From contig CM046861.1 of NCBI GenBank assembly GCA_025617745.1, positions 14,934,283 to 14,998,282 of the forward strand: a stretch of 64,000 bases of DNA, in the 5' to 3' direction. This document shows positions 35,305 to 46,779 of this stretch, in pieces. The position numbers and the translations under genes were made by a program. Under the pieces are notes generated by a model. It saw nothing but the letters and a program-made list of their open reading frames with translations, was not told where the DNA came from and made no database searches. The stretch comes from Heliocidaris erythrogramma (Eukaryota > Echinodermata > Echinoidea > Camarodonta > Echinometridae). The first letter of the stretch is position 1. Every line of letters begins with the position of its first letter.

Positions 35305-36142
35305 GAAACCTTCATGTATGACCTGGGTAATAGCAACTTAGGCTTCTTACGGAAAGTTTTTACATCGGCGGGCCCTCGGCGGCGCCGATTGATTCGGCGC
35401 GCCTGCGGAGCGGCTTTGTTCTCAACACGCCGACTGAGCGATGCGGCGGAAGTTCTATTTATCTCGTTTAGCAGGTGGATCGCCGTAAACAAAAGCTCGC
35501 GCTAATCCCGCTGAACGGCAACTTCTTAGAGTCGCCGATGGATATGACAAGATCCGGGAGAAAATCCCGCTAATCGGCCTTTTTAACTTTGGCCGCGGTG
35601 AAAACGGTGACAAAACTTTCCGTAAGAAGCCTTACCCCACTCTTTAATAGACTATTGTGATACAATACAGCACAATTATTTAACGAGACAAAAAACAGGT
35701 CGACAGGTACATTTACCAAAATTAAGGACTACCCAAGGGCAATTTTCTCTTTCTTTTTTAGGAAGTGATTTATGGAATAGAATACCAACTGATATTAAAT
35801 TTAAATCATCCAGAAGTAGTTTTAGGAAATCATTAAAAAGAACATCTTTTAAGTAATGAAGTATAATATTTTACTCTCTATATACATGTACATGTACATG
35901 TAACACCATGCTATCTAGGTATGTGGTTGTAATTGTTATGTTTGTAATGGAAGTAATATCTTCTACTATGTAAACTTTGTAGAGGGGCCAGGCTCGACTA
36001 GCACTTGTGCTATTTTCTGGTCCCATTTACCGGCTATTATCATTTGACTTTCAATCCTGTAACAATATTTACTGTGTGACAAATCTTGTACACATGATGT
36101 TATTGTTGGTGAAATAATCAAATCAAATCAAAATCAAATCAA
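35305..36142 (+). mobile_element. CR1-like LINE, end of ORF2 and 3' UTR
   Basis: Removing the MITE at 35,341-35,631 with its repeated TTA gives one open reading: FMYDLGNSNLPHSLIDYCD, then HNYLTRQKTGRQVHLPKLRT, GSDLWNRIPTDIKFKSS and SSFRKSLKRTSFK-stop (35,854-35,856). This LW..IP..I..S.S...F...LK pattern is the conserved end of CR1/L2-type LINE reverse transcriptase proteins. The 3' UTR ends in an AATCA-type repeat. Plus strand, inserted in TRIM copy 3. Confidence 0.85.
35341..35631. mobile_element. Harbinger-type MITE nested in the LINE
   Basis: 291 bp, GC-rich, with perfect 20-bp inverted ends GGCTTCTTACGGAAAGTTTT and TTA on both sides (35,338-35,340; 35,632-35,634). A 3-bp TTA duplication is the PIF/Harbinger signature. 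Excision rejoins the LINE frame (GNSNL-PHSL). No transposase. Confidence 0.9.
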
Positions 36143-37440
36143 ATAGTGTGATGGCATTACTAGTATCACGTACAACATACCGACCATCTGATAGAAAGCA
36201 CCGTCTGCTGTAGCTGACCATCAGCGGAGAAGATTTCCACACCTCCTTTACAACCTCCTTCACTCATAACAGAAGCGCTTTTTACCTTATAGGATATTAT
36301 ACGACATTAAGGTTTATTTAATTTCCTAATAAATTCGTCACTTTTATGCATAAAGCTTAAGTTTCAAAAATGTTAAGACAAAAGCATATCTTCATGTACA
36401 TTACATCACTCAACCTATTACCCAAAGAAATCAGAAATAAATTCACCAATGCATCCCACCACAAAGATTTAAAACAAAGGAAAACATTTTGGAGTCCATA
36501 ATTATGTGCGTCATTCCATCTCTGTTTCTTCTCTTTCCCTCTAACTATCCTCCCTTATACCACACACACTCAAACAAACCTATCCTTTTACACGCATTTA
36601 CACGCATTTACACTGGGGTAATATTTCCCGAAAGAATACAGAATTATGGACAGGAACATTTGTTACAGGGAGATACAATAGGAGCGATGATTTATTGAAA
36701 ACATTTTTGTCTAATGAATTGTAGTGTAACTGAATACCTTAATTTTAAAATCCATCACTGTATACGCTATTATTAATATTTTGCAAATGGGGTTACCAAA
36801 TAAGTCTGATGAATGACTACGAAAGTATAATGCAGACCGAAACGATTGATATTTCTCCATTGTTGATTTCATAGAATATATTATTCTTTCTACAAACACA
36901 GATTAAAAGGTACTTTAAACATAACTGTGGAACATTAAGTCTATCAAAATAGTAATGGTCTTGACTTCCAGGTAAAAATGCAAACATATTGAGTTGAGTT
37001 ATACTTTAAATCTTTATTCATTTTGTGATATATGAGTTTCCCAGCTTCTAAGAAGACCATGGTTTTTGTTTTATTGTTATTCTTTTCATTTCGGTCAGGA
37101 TCAAATTCCAATCCTAAATGCTCAACATAATATAGTATGGGATTCCTTAATGCAGCTGATAAAAATAATGTTAAATGATAAATGTTAGGAAGGAATCATT
37201 AAACATTATAGAAACCAGAATAAAAATAACAAACACATGAATGAGAGAATGTATGGAAAATGTCTGAATAAAGCATGTTGTCCCATACAAAAAATATATA
37301 TTTCAACAAATAAGATATAATACTACACTTAATGACCATATACTATCTGTTTCAACTTAAGAGCGCTTAAATTATGTAATCTTAAGGTGAAAAATTAAAC
37401 TCCTGTAAATGCATTTGATAATTATAAATCCCAGTACCTA

Positions 37441-37816
37441 CACACTTAGAAAAAAAGGTTCAGGTTTGCACCCTAAATGCAACACTGGCAGCACCTTTTT
37501 GGGTGCAATCTTGCACCCTACATGAAAAGGGTGCAAAAATGCACCTTTTTGTTCTTGTTTGCACCCTTTAATGCCCGTTTGCACCCTAAAAGGTGCAACT
37601 TTGCACCTTTAAGGGTGCAGAAATTTTTGCATCCAAAGGGTGCAAATTTGTACCTTTTCTAAAAGGTACAACTCTGCACCCTTTAAGGGTGCAAAATGTA
37701 GCTAACTGCACCCTTAAAGGTGCAAAAAGCTTCTTAGGGTGCAAAGTTGCACCCAAAAAGGTGCTGTCAGTGTTGCATTTGAAGGGTGCAAAATTGTACC
37801 TTTATTCCTAAGTGTG
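37441..37816. mobile_element. TA-inserted MITE made of GGTGCAA units
   Basis: 376 bp absent from the paralogous site at about 18,880 (CAGTACC-TATACAG). TA is duplicated (37,439-37,440; 37,817-37,818). Ends are CACACTTAG...CTAAGTGTG. The whole interior is alternating-orientation copies of an AAGGGTGCAA / TTGCACCCTT unit. TA duplication suggests Tc1/mariner mobilisation. No coding. Confidence 0.9.
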
Positions 37817-38744
37817 TATACAGATACATCACAACAAAGGCAGTGAAACCCATTGATTAAAAAAATCTAAAGAGAAGTTTCTTAATAACCAGTTAGTTTC
37901 ATGAAAGCCGTTCTACAAATTATTAATGACGCAAAAGTCCCATCGGCGATGTGGAGATCAGGATATTTTTATATTTTCCTCATATACCTTTTGAGGAACC
38001 AAACACAAAATCATGAAAACACGATTACATTCAAGTTCGGTACTCAGGTACTGTACATGGTTAATCAATAAATAAAGGTAATATAAAATCTATATACTCT
38101 TACACCTAGTATGAAATATTTTGTTACTATATAATACATATATATATATTTTTTTTATGTATCTAATGTATCATTATGAGATTATCAACGAGTAGCTATA
38201 ACGAAGGTAGAATAGTATAGGCTTATTTTGAAATTGAAGCAGTTATGATCAATCTGCAATTAACATGAATGATTTCATGATCTTACAACAAAATTTATGA
38301 GAGGATTTCTATAAAATAATTCTCTCATAAATAGGCATGAACTGAAAAATAGGAACGTCCTCGAATGTACCTCCTTGCTTACATAGCGCACTTCTTATAT
38401 ATCCTCAAATATGGGTTATATTATGAATTGTGTAACATCAATACAGCAAATCTAACCTAAACTAACTACAAGACGATACTATTAACAAGAACATTGTCAG
38501 AGAACAAAATGATGCATTCTGTAAAACTAACGGATGAACTCTAAATGGAATTATGAAGAAGAACTTATCGATCATTCAGTTAGAAATAAAGAATGACCCA
38601 CAGGCCGACAGCTAAATTCTAAATACTTAGGTATTTATGTAACATATTATATAAATCCATTTATATGTTGAAGTTTGGAAATATTATGTCGGTGCTTCAT
38701 CCCAGCCGGAGAAATCCCTGTTCAATTCACTAACTTTAAGGGAT

Positions 38745-39245
38745 ATTATAAAACGGGTTCAAGAATGTAGCCATCCTGATTGGTCAAATAGCACCATGTG
38801 ACCGTGCAAAAAAGTGATAACGCACGGCAAATAGGCTCTAAAGCACGGCTGAGCAGCGCGTACGCGTCCCTCTGGTGCGTGCAAACTTAAAACGCAATGG
38901 AATCGCGTAGTTTAATTGTCATTTTAGCGCAGGGACTGCATGCGCGCACTGAAACGCACATGACTTTTGTTGGCTGCGCTTCTGTAATGTCATCCAGGAA
39001 AGCAAATGGCAGCCTGTATGGGGTTAGTAACCATTTTTATAGACTTCATAATCATATTGCCGACCCGTTTTATAAAACTATTAATACATGGTTGTGAGTT
39101 CGTGCGTTAGTGCGATCTGGCAACACGCAGGTTTTTATCGTGGTGTCAAACACACTCGGCTTGCGCCTCGTGCGTACAGTACACCATAAAAACGATAAAA
39201 ACTTTTGTGTTGCCAGATCGCACCAACGCACTCCCATCCATGTAT
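38745..39245. repeat. Nested foldback in spacer A, copy 3
   Basis: Counterpart of 19,745-20,252, with the same hairpin around GTGCGATCTGGCAAC and about 30 bases missing after GGCAGCCT. Confidence 0.7.
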
Positions 39246-39943
39246 TAATAGTATACTAATGTTAAAAACATATAAGATTTGAAATGCAAGGTCTACATCT
39301 CAATAAATTAAGTCACTGAATATGAAGAATGAAAATCATCTCATTTATGAAATTATTATGTTTGGCAGAAATACTCCAGACTTTTACCACTTTGAAATTA
39401 AAGTAACCAATTGGATGAATAATAGCTTCATATTATTCAAATGAACTGTTTGATATCCCCACGTGGCAAAGAATAAACTTGAGAAGTCTTGATTTCGCTG
39501 ATTATTTACACAAAGTATCTTTGATATTTACATTTATGAAGCTAAGATATTTAAGTTTTTGTCAGAATCGTGTGATTTTACAAAGTAAATATGATTGATA
39601 AAGTCATAGGTAATTATTTGTCGGTATGTTTCAAAACTTCTTAATCCTGGCGTGGTGTATTTGTTACGTGTTTTAGGGCCTGATATCAAGAGGTACTTAT
39701 TGCCTTTATTCATATACTAACTCCCTTTAAACTATTCCACTAAGAAGTTCAAATTGTATTTTTTTTTCGAAATAAGTCTAACATTTAATTCTAAAAATGT
39801 GGCCAGAAGATCACATATAATAGCTTATTAGTTTCTGTATTTGTACTGTTTATTTCAGGGTCATTATTTCCGAATCAAATCAATTATCAGATACAATATA
39901 TCAAATCATGCAAAGAGTTATAGTATCAGGCAAAGACATTTTT

Positions 39944-41703
39944 TTAGTGGAATATGTAAAGACTGTCAGGAGTACAGAAAGCGATCTCTCCTGACCGGAA
40001 CTCCTGAAGGTAGTACCAGCCCCTCTGATGTTTCTCTATCTTGTGATCAGTGATGAGACTCTTGATATGCTTCAGCTCGTTGGTGTACTCGTCGATATTG
40101 ACTAATCCTTCCTCGTGCTTGACACAGGCGATCCAAATTATCTTGAGTAACAGTAGCATGTAGGCTATTACCGCTAGGGTTTTCTAATTTGCATTTTACC
40201 ACTCCATCATTACATAATCAATGTCATATTTTGTAATCAATATTTTCTGACTGAGACTAACAATTTGCATAGGTACATATCATCTCTTGGTATCTCTCTG
40301 ATCGCCTTCCCACCTGCTGGTGAAAATACCTGAAGCTTTTCTGTAACTGACATAGATTTGATCACCGCTGTCTATAGTGATGTTACCGAACCCGCCTTCA
40401 TCGTGGCTCAAAGTCACAAAACTTACATTCACCTTCTTGTACTCTGTTGTGTGGAGTGTGACATTGTCACTCGTATCAAGTACAACATAATGACCATCGG
40501 AGAGGAACCCTACTCCAAGGATCTTAAAATTCTTCAGCACTGTCTGCTGCAGCTGACCATCAGCAGAGAAGATCTCGATTGCATCCTACTGCCATCCTAC
40601 CATCCGGTGAAGGAACCATGGCATTCATGCTATCCTTAGCAGGCAAAGCGATATCCTTCCCCATTGCATTCACGATCTTACCCCGACCTAACTCGTCCGT
40701 TCCCACGTTTCTCTCAAAAGTGACACATTTTCCCTTCTTGCTGGATATCCTCGACTGCTTGTAGTCAGGCTCCTCTTGCCTCAAAGCCTCTTGTAATTCC
40801 TGACATAGCGTGTCGTGTGCAGCCAAAGCATCGGTCTCCAGTGGTATCGTCGTCGCATTGATTACAAGGTCGGTTATGGTGGTCAAGTGAGCGATCTGCC
40901 GTCGAGTCGATTCCTTCATTTCGTCGAGCTCTTTCAATACTCCTTCGGTCTTGACTTTAACTTCACGAATGAGAAGCCCTTTCCTCTCTGTCAACTTCCG
41001 GATTGATTCTATATAAGCTTTGCTGATATCATCAAGGCACTGTTTCTTTACATTACTAATGCGATTTTTCTGTTCATCAATGAAATCAACGTATTTCTGA
41101 AAGCAGGAACGTTTCTTGCCCCCCTTGGATTTCAGTTCCTCGACACTTCTCAAATGGTTACTTTCATATACCGATGCGTCTATGACCCGATGTCCTTCAT
41201 GGGCATGCTCCATGACACTACATCTGAAACTGGCAAATCTCTTGCAGTCAAAGCAGAAACACTCCTCGTCCTCTTTTGGGTGTTTCCTGCATTTACGGTA
41301 TCTTCGTATTGATACCTTCCTGATGTAATATCACTCACAGCTAATACCTCATGGCCTTTGAAGTCTTCCCACTTTGAGTATGTGGTTTGGCAAGCAGTAC
41401 AAAGATACCTGCCACAATCCTGACAGTACCGCTTTAGGTTTCTCCTCAGATTTACAGTGGGTGCAAAACTGATATTGATTTTTTTTTTTCTAGGAGAGAC
41501 TTTAAAGCTAGATTTGCAGGTAATTTGCCTACATCTTGGTTGTAGACCTGGGTTTCAGCTCTGCAGATGGGACATCGAATCTTTCGTTCGTTAGGCCTAC
41601 CATAACATTCCAGAAGGTTGTTCAGACAGGCCTTGCAGTAGGTGTGAGAGCAAGGCAAGATCCTTGGATCATTGAAGACATTAAGACATACGGGACACTC
41701 CAC
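39944..41703 (-). pseudogene. TRIM copy 4, multiply frameshifted
   Basis: Homologous to copy 5 from ECPVCLNVFNDPRILPC to DSLYIFH, but the first 16 codons are replaced by an L1-like element at 41,704. Against copy 5 I see a 2-base loss in an A run (about 41,480), 5 bases lost at KAVVYC (about 41,430), 1 base lost near SGKVS (about 41,317), 11 bases lost at KDGGIQ (about 40,580), 8 bases lost at AQKIQ (about 40,335), and further losses near 40,140-40,220. The B-box 2, coiled coil and early propeller remain open (41,213-40,560). The coding part resembles copy 5, yet the 3' flank resembles copy 1. Confidence 0.9.
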
Positions 41704-43365
41704 AAAAAGAACATTTATTACTTGCTATAAATTGAAACCTGTGTTAATGATGATTTACAAAGACAATGTAATATAGTAATTTAAATTGAAATTCTCTCAA
41801 TTTGTTGTCCAAGATACTTAAAAATACTTTTTTCAATCTTTTTTAACAGACATATTGTATGATGATTCTAAATTGTGAAAACTAATTGGAATGTCGGCCA
41901 TCTTATTAATAAAAGCCCTATATAAATTCCTCGAACATACTGATTCAAATTGGAAAACTTTTTTACAGAACATAAATTCAATTCTTAACCCATCAACTAA
42001 AGTATGCCCTTTAAATTCACTTTTCCATTCTCCAGGGGTGTTTGCAAATATGTCTTTGATCACTGATATTTCTTCTTCATCTAGTCCGGACCCATACATG
42101 TGAAATAATTGTCTGACTTAAGGGCACCTTCTTCGTATGTAATGTGATGGAATTTAAATGTATTTTTAAAGTAGAACTTTAATGATTTTAAATATTGGCT
42201 TAATACTTATTCAATTGCATAGATGGCATAAATTAAACAAGGTTATCCAAATTCAACGCTTGGAAACATTTGAAGTAATGATTATTATCAATTATAAAAC
42301 GGTAAAATACAGCCCCCGATATAGCAGCTGAAGAGCTCCTCGAACGCTGATGAGATATGTGACGACACACCATGGACCAGTCCTGTCTAAGCAGACGATG
42401 TCCCATAACATCTTACACATTTTTCAGAGCCTATTTTGTCATCTCCTCTTCACTTATTTCTCTTCCTTCACTAGCGTCAGTCTTAATGTTAGTCTGTTGC
42501 CTCACTCTTAACTTCGTGTATGGTATTATTTTGATGAAAAATGCAGCGTTAAAAAAATAAAGGAATCAGTCACTTGTAAACAAAATAAGACGCCATTGTA
42601 TTTTCAGCTGCTTGCACCGGGGCATGTTCGGCGTTTCAAGAGGGAACGAATACCATACTGCTATTATTCGGAGGGCTTTTCAATTTGAAAGTGGGGTTTA
42701 TTTCATTGATCATTGACCCTTCTCCTGTGTATTTACAATCAAACGGTTTTAGCTATCAGAATCAGTTTCACTTTCCCTTTATAATGGTGTGAAATAAGGT
42801 CATGTTTAAATACACCAAACTCTTTATAATTTGATAAATAATTGCATTACAATTACGTTCATTCATTATAGGACGTCGTCTGCTTAAGCAGGATCGATCC
42901 CGATTGTGACGACATCAAAACATCGCTATATTTCTGGCGAATCCTCGGATATTCCAGATGCTGAGAAGAGCTTTTATTTGTGTTGTTTTTATAATCATCA
43001 GATACGCAGTTGACATAAAACTTATACGATTGCCATCTGTAAGCTTCCCAGTTTCTAGTGATACATTAATTGCCATATTTGTGATTTTCTTTGAATATCT
43101 ACTTTAAGGAAAACACTTTCATGAAAATATGGTTTTCCTTTCTTCTGAATATATCTGTTAAAGAAAATTTCGTTTCTTTTATTACTTATATCCTTTATAA
43201 TAAACACATTCATATCAAACCAAATACTAAGCATTTCCTGATAATATTTGGGTAACTTTACATTGATCATATCAGGCGAAAGGTTGCAATAAAAAATTAA
43301 ATTACCACCGAATGGTCTGAGGAGAAATTTGAAGTATTTTTTCCATTTTACCTTCCAATCGAATG
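41704..43365 (-). mobile_element. L1-like ORF2 fragment, interrupted
   Basis: The minus-strand reading starts FDWKVKWKKYFKFLLRPFGG, then NLIFYCNLSPDMINVKLPKY, and GKPYFHESVFLK, typical of the region after the reverse transcriptase in L1/Tx1-type ORF2. A TTAA-type element at 42,170-43,103 splits it. Reading resumes below 42,165 with NTFKFHHITYEEGALKSDNY and, after a frameshift, EEEISVIKDIFANTPGEWKS. Its lower end abuts the truncated TRIM copy 4. Confidence 0.75.
42170..43103. mobile_element. TTAA-inserted element, family 1, copy 2 (inverted)
   Basis: 934 bp, flanked by TTAA (42,166-42,169; 43,104-43,107), ends AGTAGA...TCTACT. It is a near-identical reverse complement of 2854-3785 along its full length, with a few single-base differences. 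Removing it rejoins the L1 reading HESVFLK-NTFKF. Confidence 0.9.
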
Positions 43366-43795
43366 GCGAGCAAGAGATCGATTGTCAAATAATTCACACG
43401 ATCGGAGTGTATCAAAAAGCAAACTAGAAATCAGAAGGGGATCTGTCGAGCAAGAAAATAATAGACAAGTCGTTTAAAAACAAGCGACGTTAGTAAATTG
43501 TTCCCAGAGCTCTCAATTGATTTTTATTCAGATTTCTTGTCTCAAGGTACCCGATAATGTTATTTTTCGTTCAGTCTTTTGTTTGTCTGCTGTCGGTCTC
43601 CGCCGTGTGACCGAACCACCCTATAATCTTCCAAACGTTTCCCCGGCGCTTGTCACTTTCTGAATCTTCAACTGCACAAAAGCCCTTTCTTACTGATGCC
43701 CCCTTTAAAAAACACCCCGCCGCCCATGCTTGCCCCCCCCCCCCCCCCATCCGAAAAAAACGGATCGAACCCCCTACCCCCACCCCGCCAACAGA
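43366..43795. other. Unassigned stretch with poly-C
   Basis: No gene. A C tract lies at about 43,734-43,748. May include the worn 5' part of the L1 fragment. Confidence 0.4.
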
Positions 43796-45150
43796 AAACT
43801 AACTGTCCTTAAAGTTCACCGACTATATTAATATTTAATTGCTCAAAGCCACCAAAAGCCACTGCTGTCGATCCCACAGAGCAAGAATATCTTTGTGACA
43901 TCGATCTGTAATATCCGCAAATTAACAATGTGAAATAGGAGAGGAAAACAACGCCCTCTCATAATTATTTATTGCCTGGCGAAAATCATCAAAACACCGG
44001 TGGAAAATTGCCATTAAACCAACAAAAACAACAACACCCTCCCCTCTCTCTCTCTCTCTCTCTCTCTCTCATTCTCTCTCTCTTTATACACCAATCTATC
44101 TCTCCCATTTCCTATGTATCCTAGTTTTTATTCTACTGTCCCCCACCCCCCCCCCCCACACACACACACACACATTCTCCTTATCTCCCTCTCACTCTCT
44201 CATTTTTTGTTCCCATTTATTTCATATTTTCTTTGTTTTTAACTTTCCACTCTCTTACTTGCATAAACATGATACACGAACACTCGAATAATAATAATAA
44301 TAATAATAATAATACATAAGATTTCTATAGCGCCATTACCCATTTTGATTAATGCTCAAGGCGTTTGAATAAAATAGTTGGAGGGTATACGAAGTATAAA
44401 CATAACCATTTTGAAACGAGTTGAATTATCCGAAATCCGCCAGATGTGTATGATTAATTTAAGTTTCACATCAATCTGCATCAAATTCAAACATAAGCTG
44501 TTTATCGAATGAAATCATCAAAAGTCTTGGTACAATCATATATAGTCATATTATACATGTATATAATCGATATGTTACATTTGCCTTTAACAATGAAAAG
44601 AAATTACTTTAATATACATACTGTTTACACCTGCATATTTGTATAAAGTCCTTTCTATATATTTCGTGTTTCCATTGATATCAAGGCCCGTGTACAGTGC
44701 TTGTAAGCCCCTCCCCCATCCCGCAAAAAAAAATCGTTGTCAGTTGTCTTTGAACCTTTTAATTACGGACATCTTAACTAACGATAAAGCAAGATCACAG
44801 TTCTAAGCACCTGGCATATTACCATTTCCTACAGTCATGACAATGGAAAATAAAAAAATCAGTGATGAAAATGATCCCCAAGCCGATATGAATAGTGTCA
44901 TACTAAATTTGCTAATAGCTGTGACCTTTGCCATTACTGTAAATTGGCTTTATAACATTACATTAATAGTCCATTTGACACAACTTTACAACCAACAGCG
45001 AACCTACAAAAGTTCTTTCCGTTGAAGTTTTTTTTTTTTTGTTGATTTCAAGCCAATTTCATCTTTGTTGCCCAAGGGGCCACCTTGGACAATTTGCATA
45101 ATTTGCATATCAAAATCCAAATTGTGTTGTTAGGCTTATATGCAATGTAA
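43796..45150. repeat. Spacer B, copy 2, left part
   Basis: Paralogous to 26,990-28,500, including the CT microsatellite and the left half of the TIR element (from about 44,970). Confidence 0.8.
44287..44385 (-). mobile_element. Short retroelement tail with (ATT)n
   Basis: About 100 bases absent from spacer B copy 1 (ACTCGAATAAT-TATACGAAG at 27,440). Minus strand reads GGCGCTATAGAAATCTTATG followed by ATT repeats, a LINE/SINE-tail layout. Confidence 0.6.
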
Positions 45151-45660
45151 TGCTGCGTTTACATCATGTTCCCGGCAGCCCCGGCAGCCCCGTTTCAGAC
45201 TGCCACGGACAAAACGGGGTGGGCGTAAGACAACGCGGATCAACGGGATGGACAAACTTGACCCGCCGTGATTGCCGTGGATGCCGGGCCAGATTTTTTA
45301 ACTGTCAAAAAATTTGCTACGGCAATCACGGCGCAAATGGGAAACTTAGTGAGCCGCAGAAAAGCGGGATAAACGCAACTCAACGTTTCAGCCCGTACCA
45401 GGCCGTAAGAAAACTTGGGGGCCGTCCGTAATGGAACGTCGGAAATGTGAATTCCCGGCACCGGACGGTCACTTAAAGGTCTGGTACGTTCTGCTGCGTT
45501 TTGTCAAGGTTCTTAACATAATCCGTGTTGTATGGTACCGCTTCGTTGCGTTCAAACACGACGCCCAACGGCGCCTGACGGCTTACAGGCCCTGCGCGAT
45601 ACGGCGCACTACGTTCTATAACGGCCTGGAACGGTTAGCGTGGTCTGAGAGGACGAAAAA

Positions 45661-45733
45661 ATGCCGGGCACGGCAGAGGAACAATAGACGACATATTTCA
45701 TCTACAACACCAAGAGAGAAGACCAGATTGTGA
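45661..45733 (+). pseudogene. Possible transposon exon with splice donor
   Basis: ATG opens MPGTAEEQ-stop-TTYFIYNTKREDQIV, followed by GGTAAG. The acidic REDQIV ending resembles the start of MADF/Myb-like DNA-binding proteins carried by Harbinger-type elements. One in-frame stop. Weak evidence. Confidence 0.25.
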
Positions 45734-45773
45734 GGTAAGAATAAAATCAAGCCTCTTCAATCTTTACAAGTAC

Positions 45774-45806
45774 TCGCGAAAGGCCGCCTGCGGCGGCCTT
45801 TCGCGA
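45774..45806. repeat. GC-rich perfect hairpin
   Basis: 15-bp stem TCGCGAAAGGCCGCC with loop TGC. Just downstream of the possible splice donor. Confidence 0.95.
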
Positions 45807-45846
45807 CTTTGCTGAGGAGATCATACTAACAATGGTGAATTGGTGT

Positions 45847-45875
45847 GGGGGGGGGGGGGGGGGGGGGGGGGGGGG
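45847..45875. repeat. G29 homopolymer
   Basis: 29 consecutive G, the longest of many G/C runs in the window. Confidence 0.95.
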
Positions 45876-45890
45876 AACGGGTTGCATAAA

Positions 45891-46328
45891 AGGTACTGTA
45901 TAGTTTTGGTAGGGTCAAATTTTTGTTATTCAACTCCGTTTGGGGTACACAATCAAACCTCCATACCGTTCGGATAAATTTTGTTGCATTTTCGAAATAT
46001 TTAAGTTTTATATTTTATCGGAGCCCCCGATAAATCCTGAAATCACCAAAAATTATATGTATCCGTTATTCATAGGCCGATCTCCATGAAATTTTCGCAG
46101 TATCTTCCTTTGACACCCATTTATCAATCTTTCAAAAAAATAATGGTCTGTCTATGTTAGACCATGATTTTCAAGGAAATTGTCAATTTTCGCCAGTGAG
46201 GGCGCTATTCAGAACCATGACCGATTTTGACCGCGCCAACGGCAGTTATCTTCTTCTGAATGTCCACTGATTCGAATAGAATACATATTTTCAAAATCAA
46301 TGACCCTTGCCAAAACTATGCAATACGT
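45891..46328. mobile_element. TTAA-type element, family 3, copy 1
   Basis: 438 bp. Ends AGGTACTGTATAGTTTTGG and, inverted, ACGTATTGCATAGTTTTGG. The right flank is TTAA, the left flank TAAA (one change). Matches 47,493-47,913 throughout. Confidence 0.8.
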
Positions 46329-46492
46329 TTAAAAGGGCTACTTGAGACAATGGTAGCTTAAAAAGGTGACAGGTGATTATGAACACAATTGTGACACATG
46401 AATTGTACATAATAAAGAAATAAATGCATAATTGTGTTTGATGTTGGACTATGCAGATTGACATAAAGAGGTATATTATTTACATAATTATG

Positions 46493-46493
<1 letters not shown>

Positions 46494-46523
<30 letters not shown>
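46494..46523. repeat. (TA)n microsatellite
   Basis: About 15 TA units followed by CA-rich sequence. Confidence 0.95.
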
Positions 46524-46525
<2 letters not shown>

Positions 46526-46779
46526 CACACACATTATGATTTGACACATACCGACACACATACACATACAAACTGTCAAGGTATATGCAAGTCTTGTTTA
46601 AATAGTTGTAACATTTTTTTATTTACATATGATAGAATTGAGATAAAACTCAAACAAAATAGTAAGAACATTGAACTTATGTAGTATGCATGTTTTTAAA
46701 CAATAACACTGTCTTAAATGAGATCTTCCAGATTCCTGAAAGAGAATTTGTTAAACTATTGATGTACAATGGTACAAAA

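Larger units (their letters stand above)
34800..36270 (-). pseudogene. TRIM copy 3, 3' remnant
   Basis: Only the propeller part survives, in degraded form. Positions 34,830-35,240 match the C-terminal half (the stop block, PAGGKAI-like GCCTTCCCACCTGCTGGTGA, and the downstream strands). Positions 36,145-36,268 match the FSADGQLQ and GC-GG region. A LINE insertion (35,305-36,142) splits the two. RING and B-boxes are absent; at about 36,270 the sequence passes directly into spacer A. Many indels; no coding potential. Confidence 0.8.
36271..39943. repeat. Spacer A, copy 3
   Basis: Paralogous to about 17,280-20,926 with conserved order. It lacks the ATTC-tailed LINE and gains the 376-bp MITE at 37,441. 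No gene. Confidence 0.85.

Noticed and set aside
35341-35631. GC-rich island, possible bacterial contamination or CpG promoter
   Set aside because: Perfect 20-bp inverted ends and a TTA duplication identify a MITE.
41833-42099. Independent 88-residue minus-strand gene
   Set aside because: It continues the L1-like ORF2 reading once the TTAA element is removed.
45150-45733. Host gene suggested by a CpG-rich open stretch
   Set aside because: Frames are short and overlap on both strands, and the segment belongs to an insertion absent from the paralogous spacer.
45774-45806. Rho-independent terminator
   Set aside because: The hairpin has no U tract, and the window is eukaryotic.
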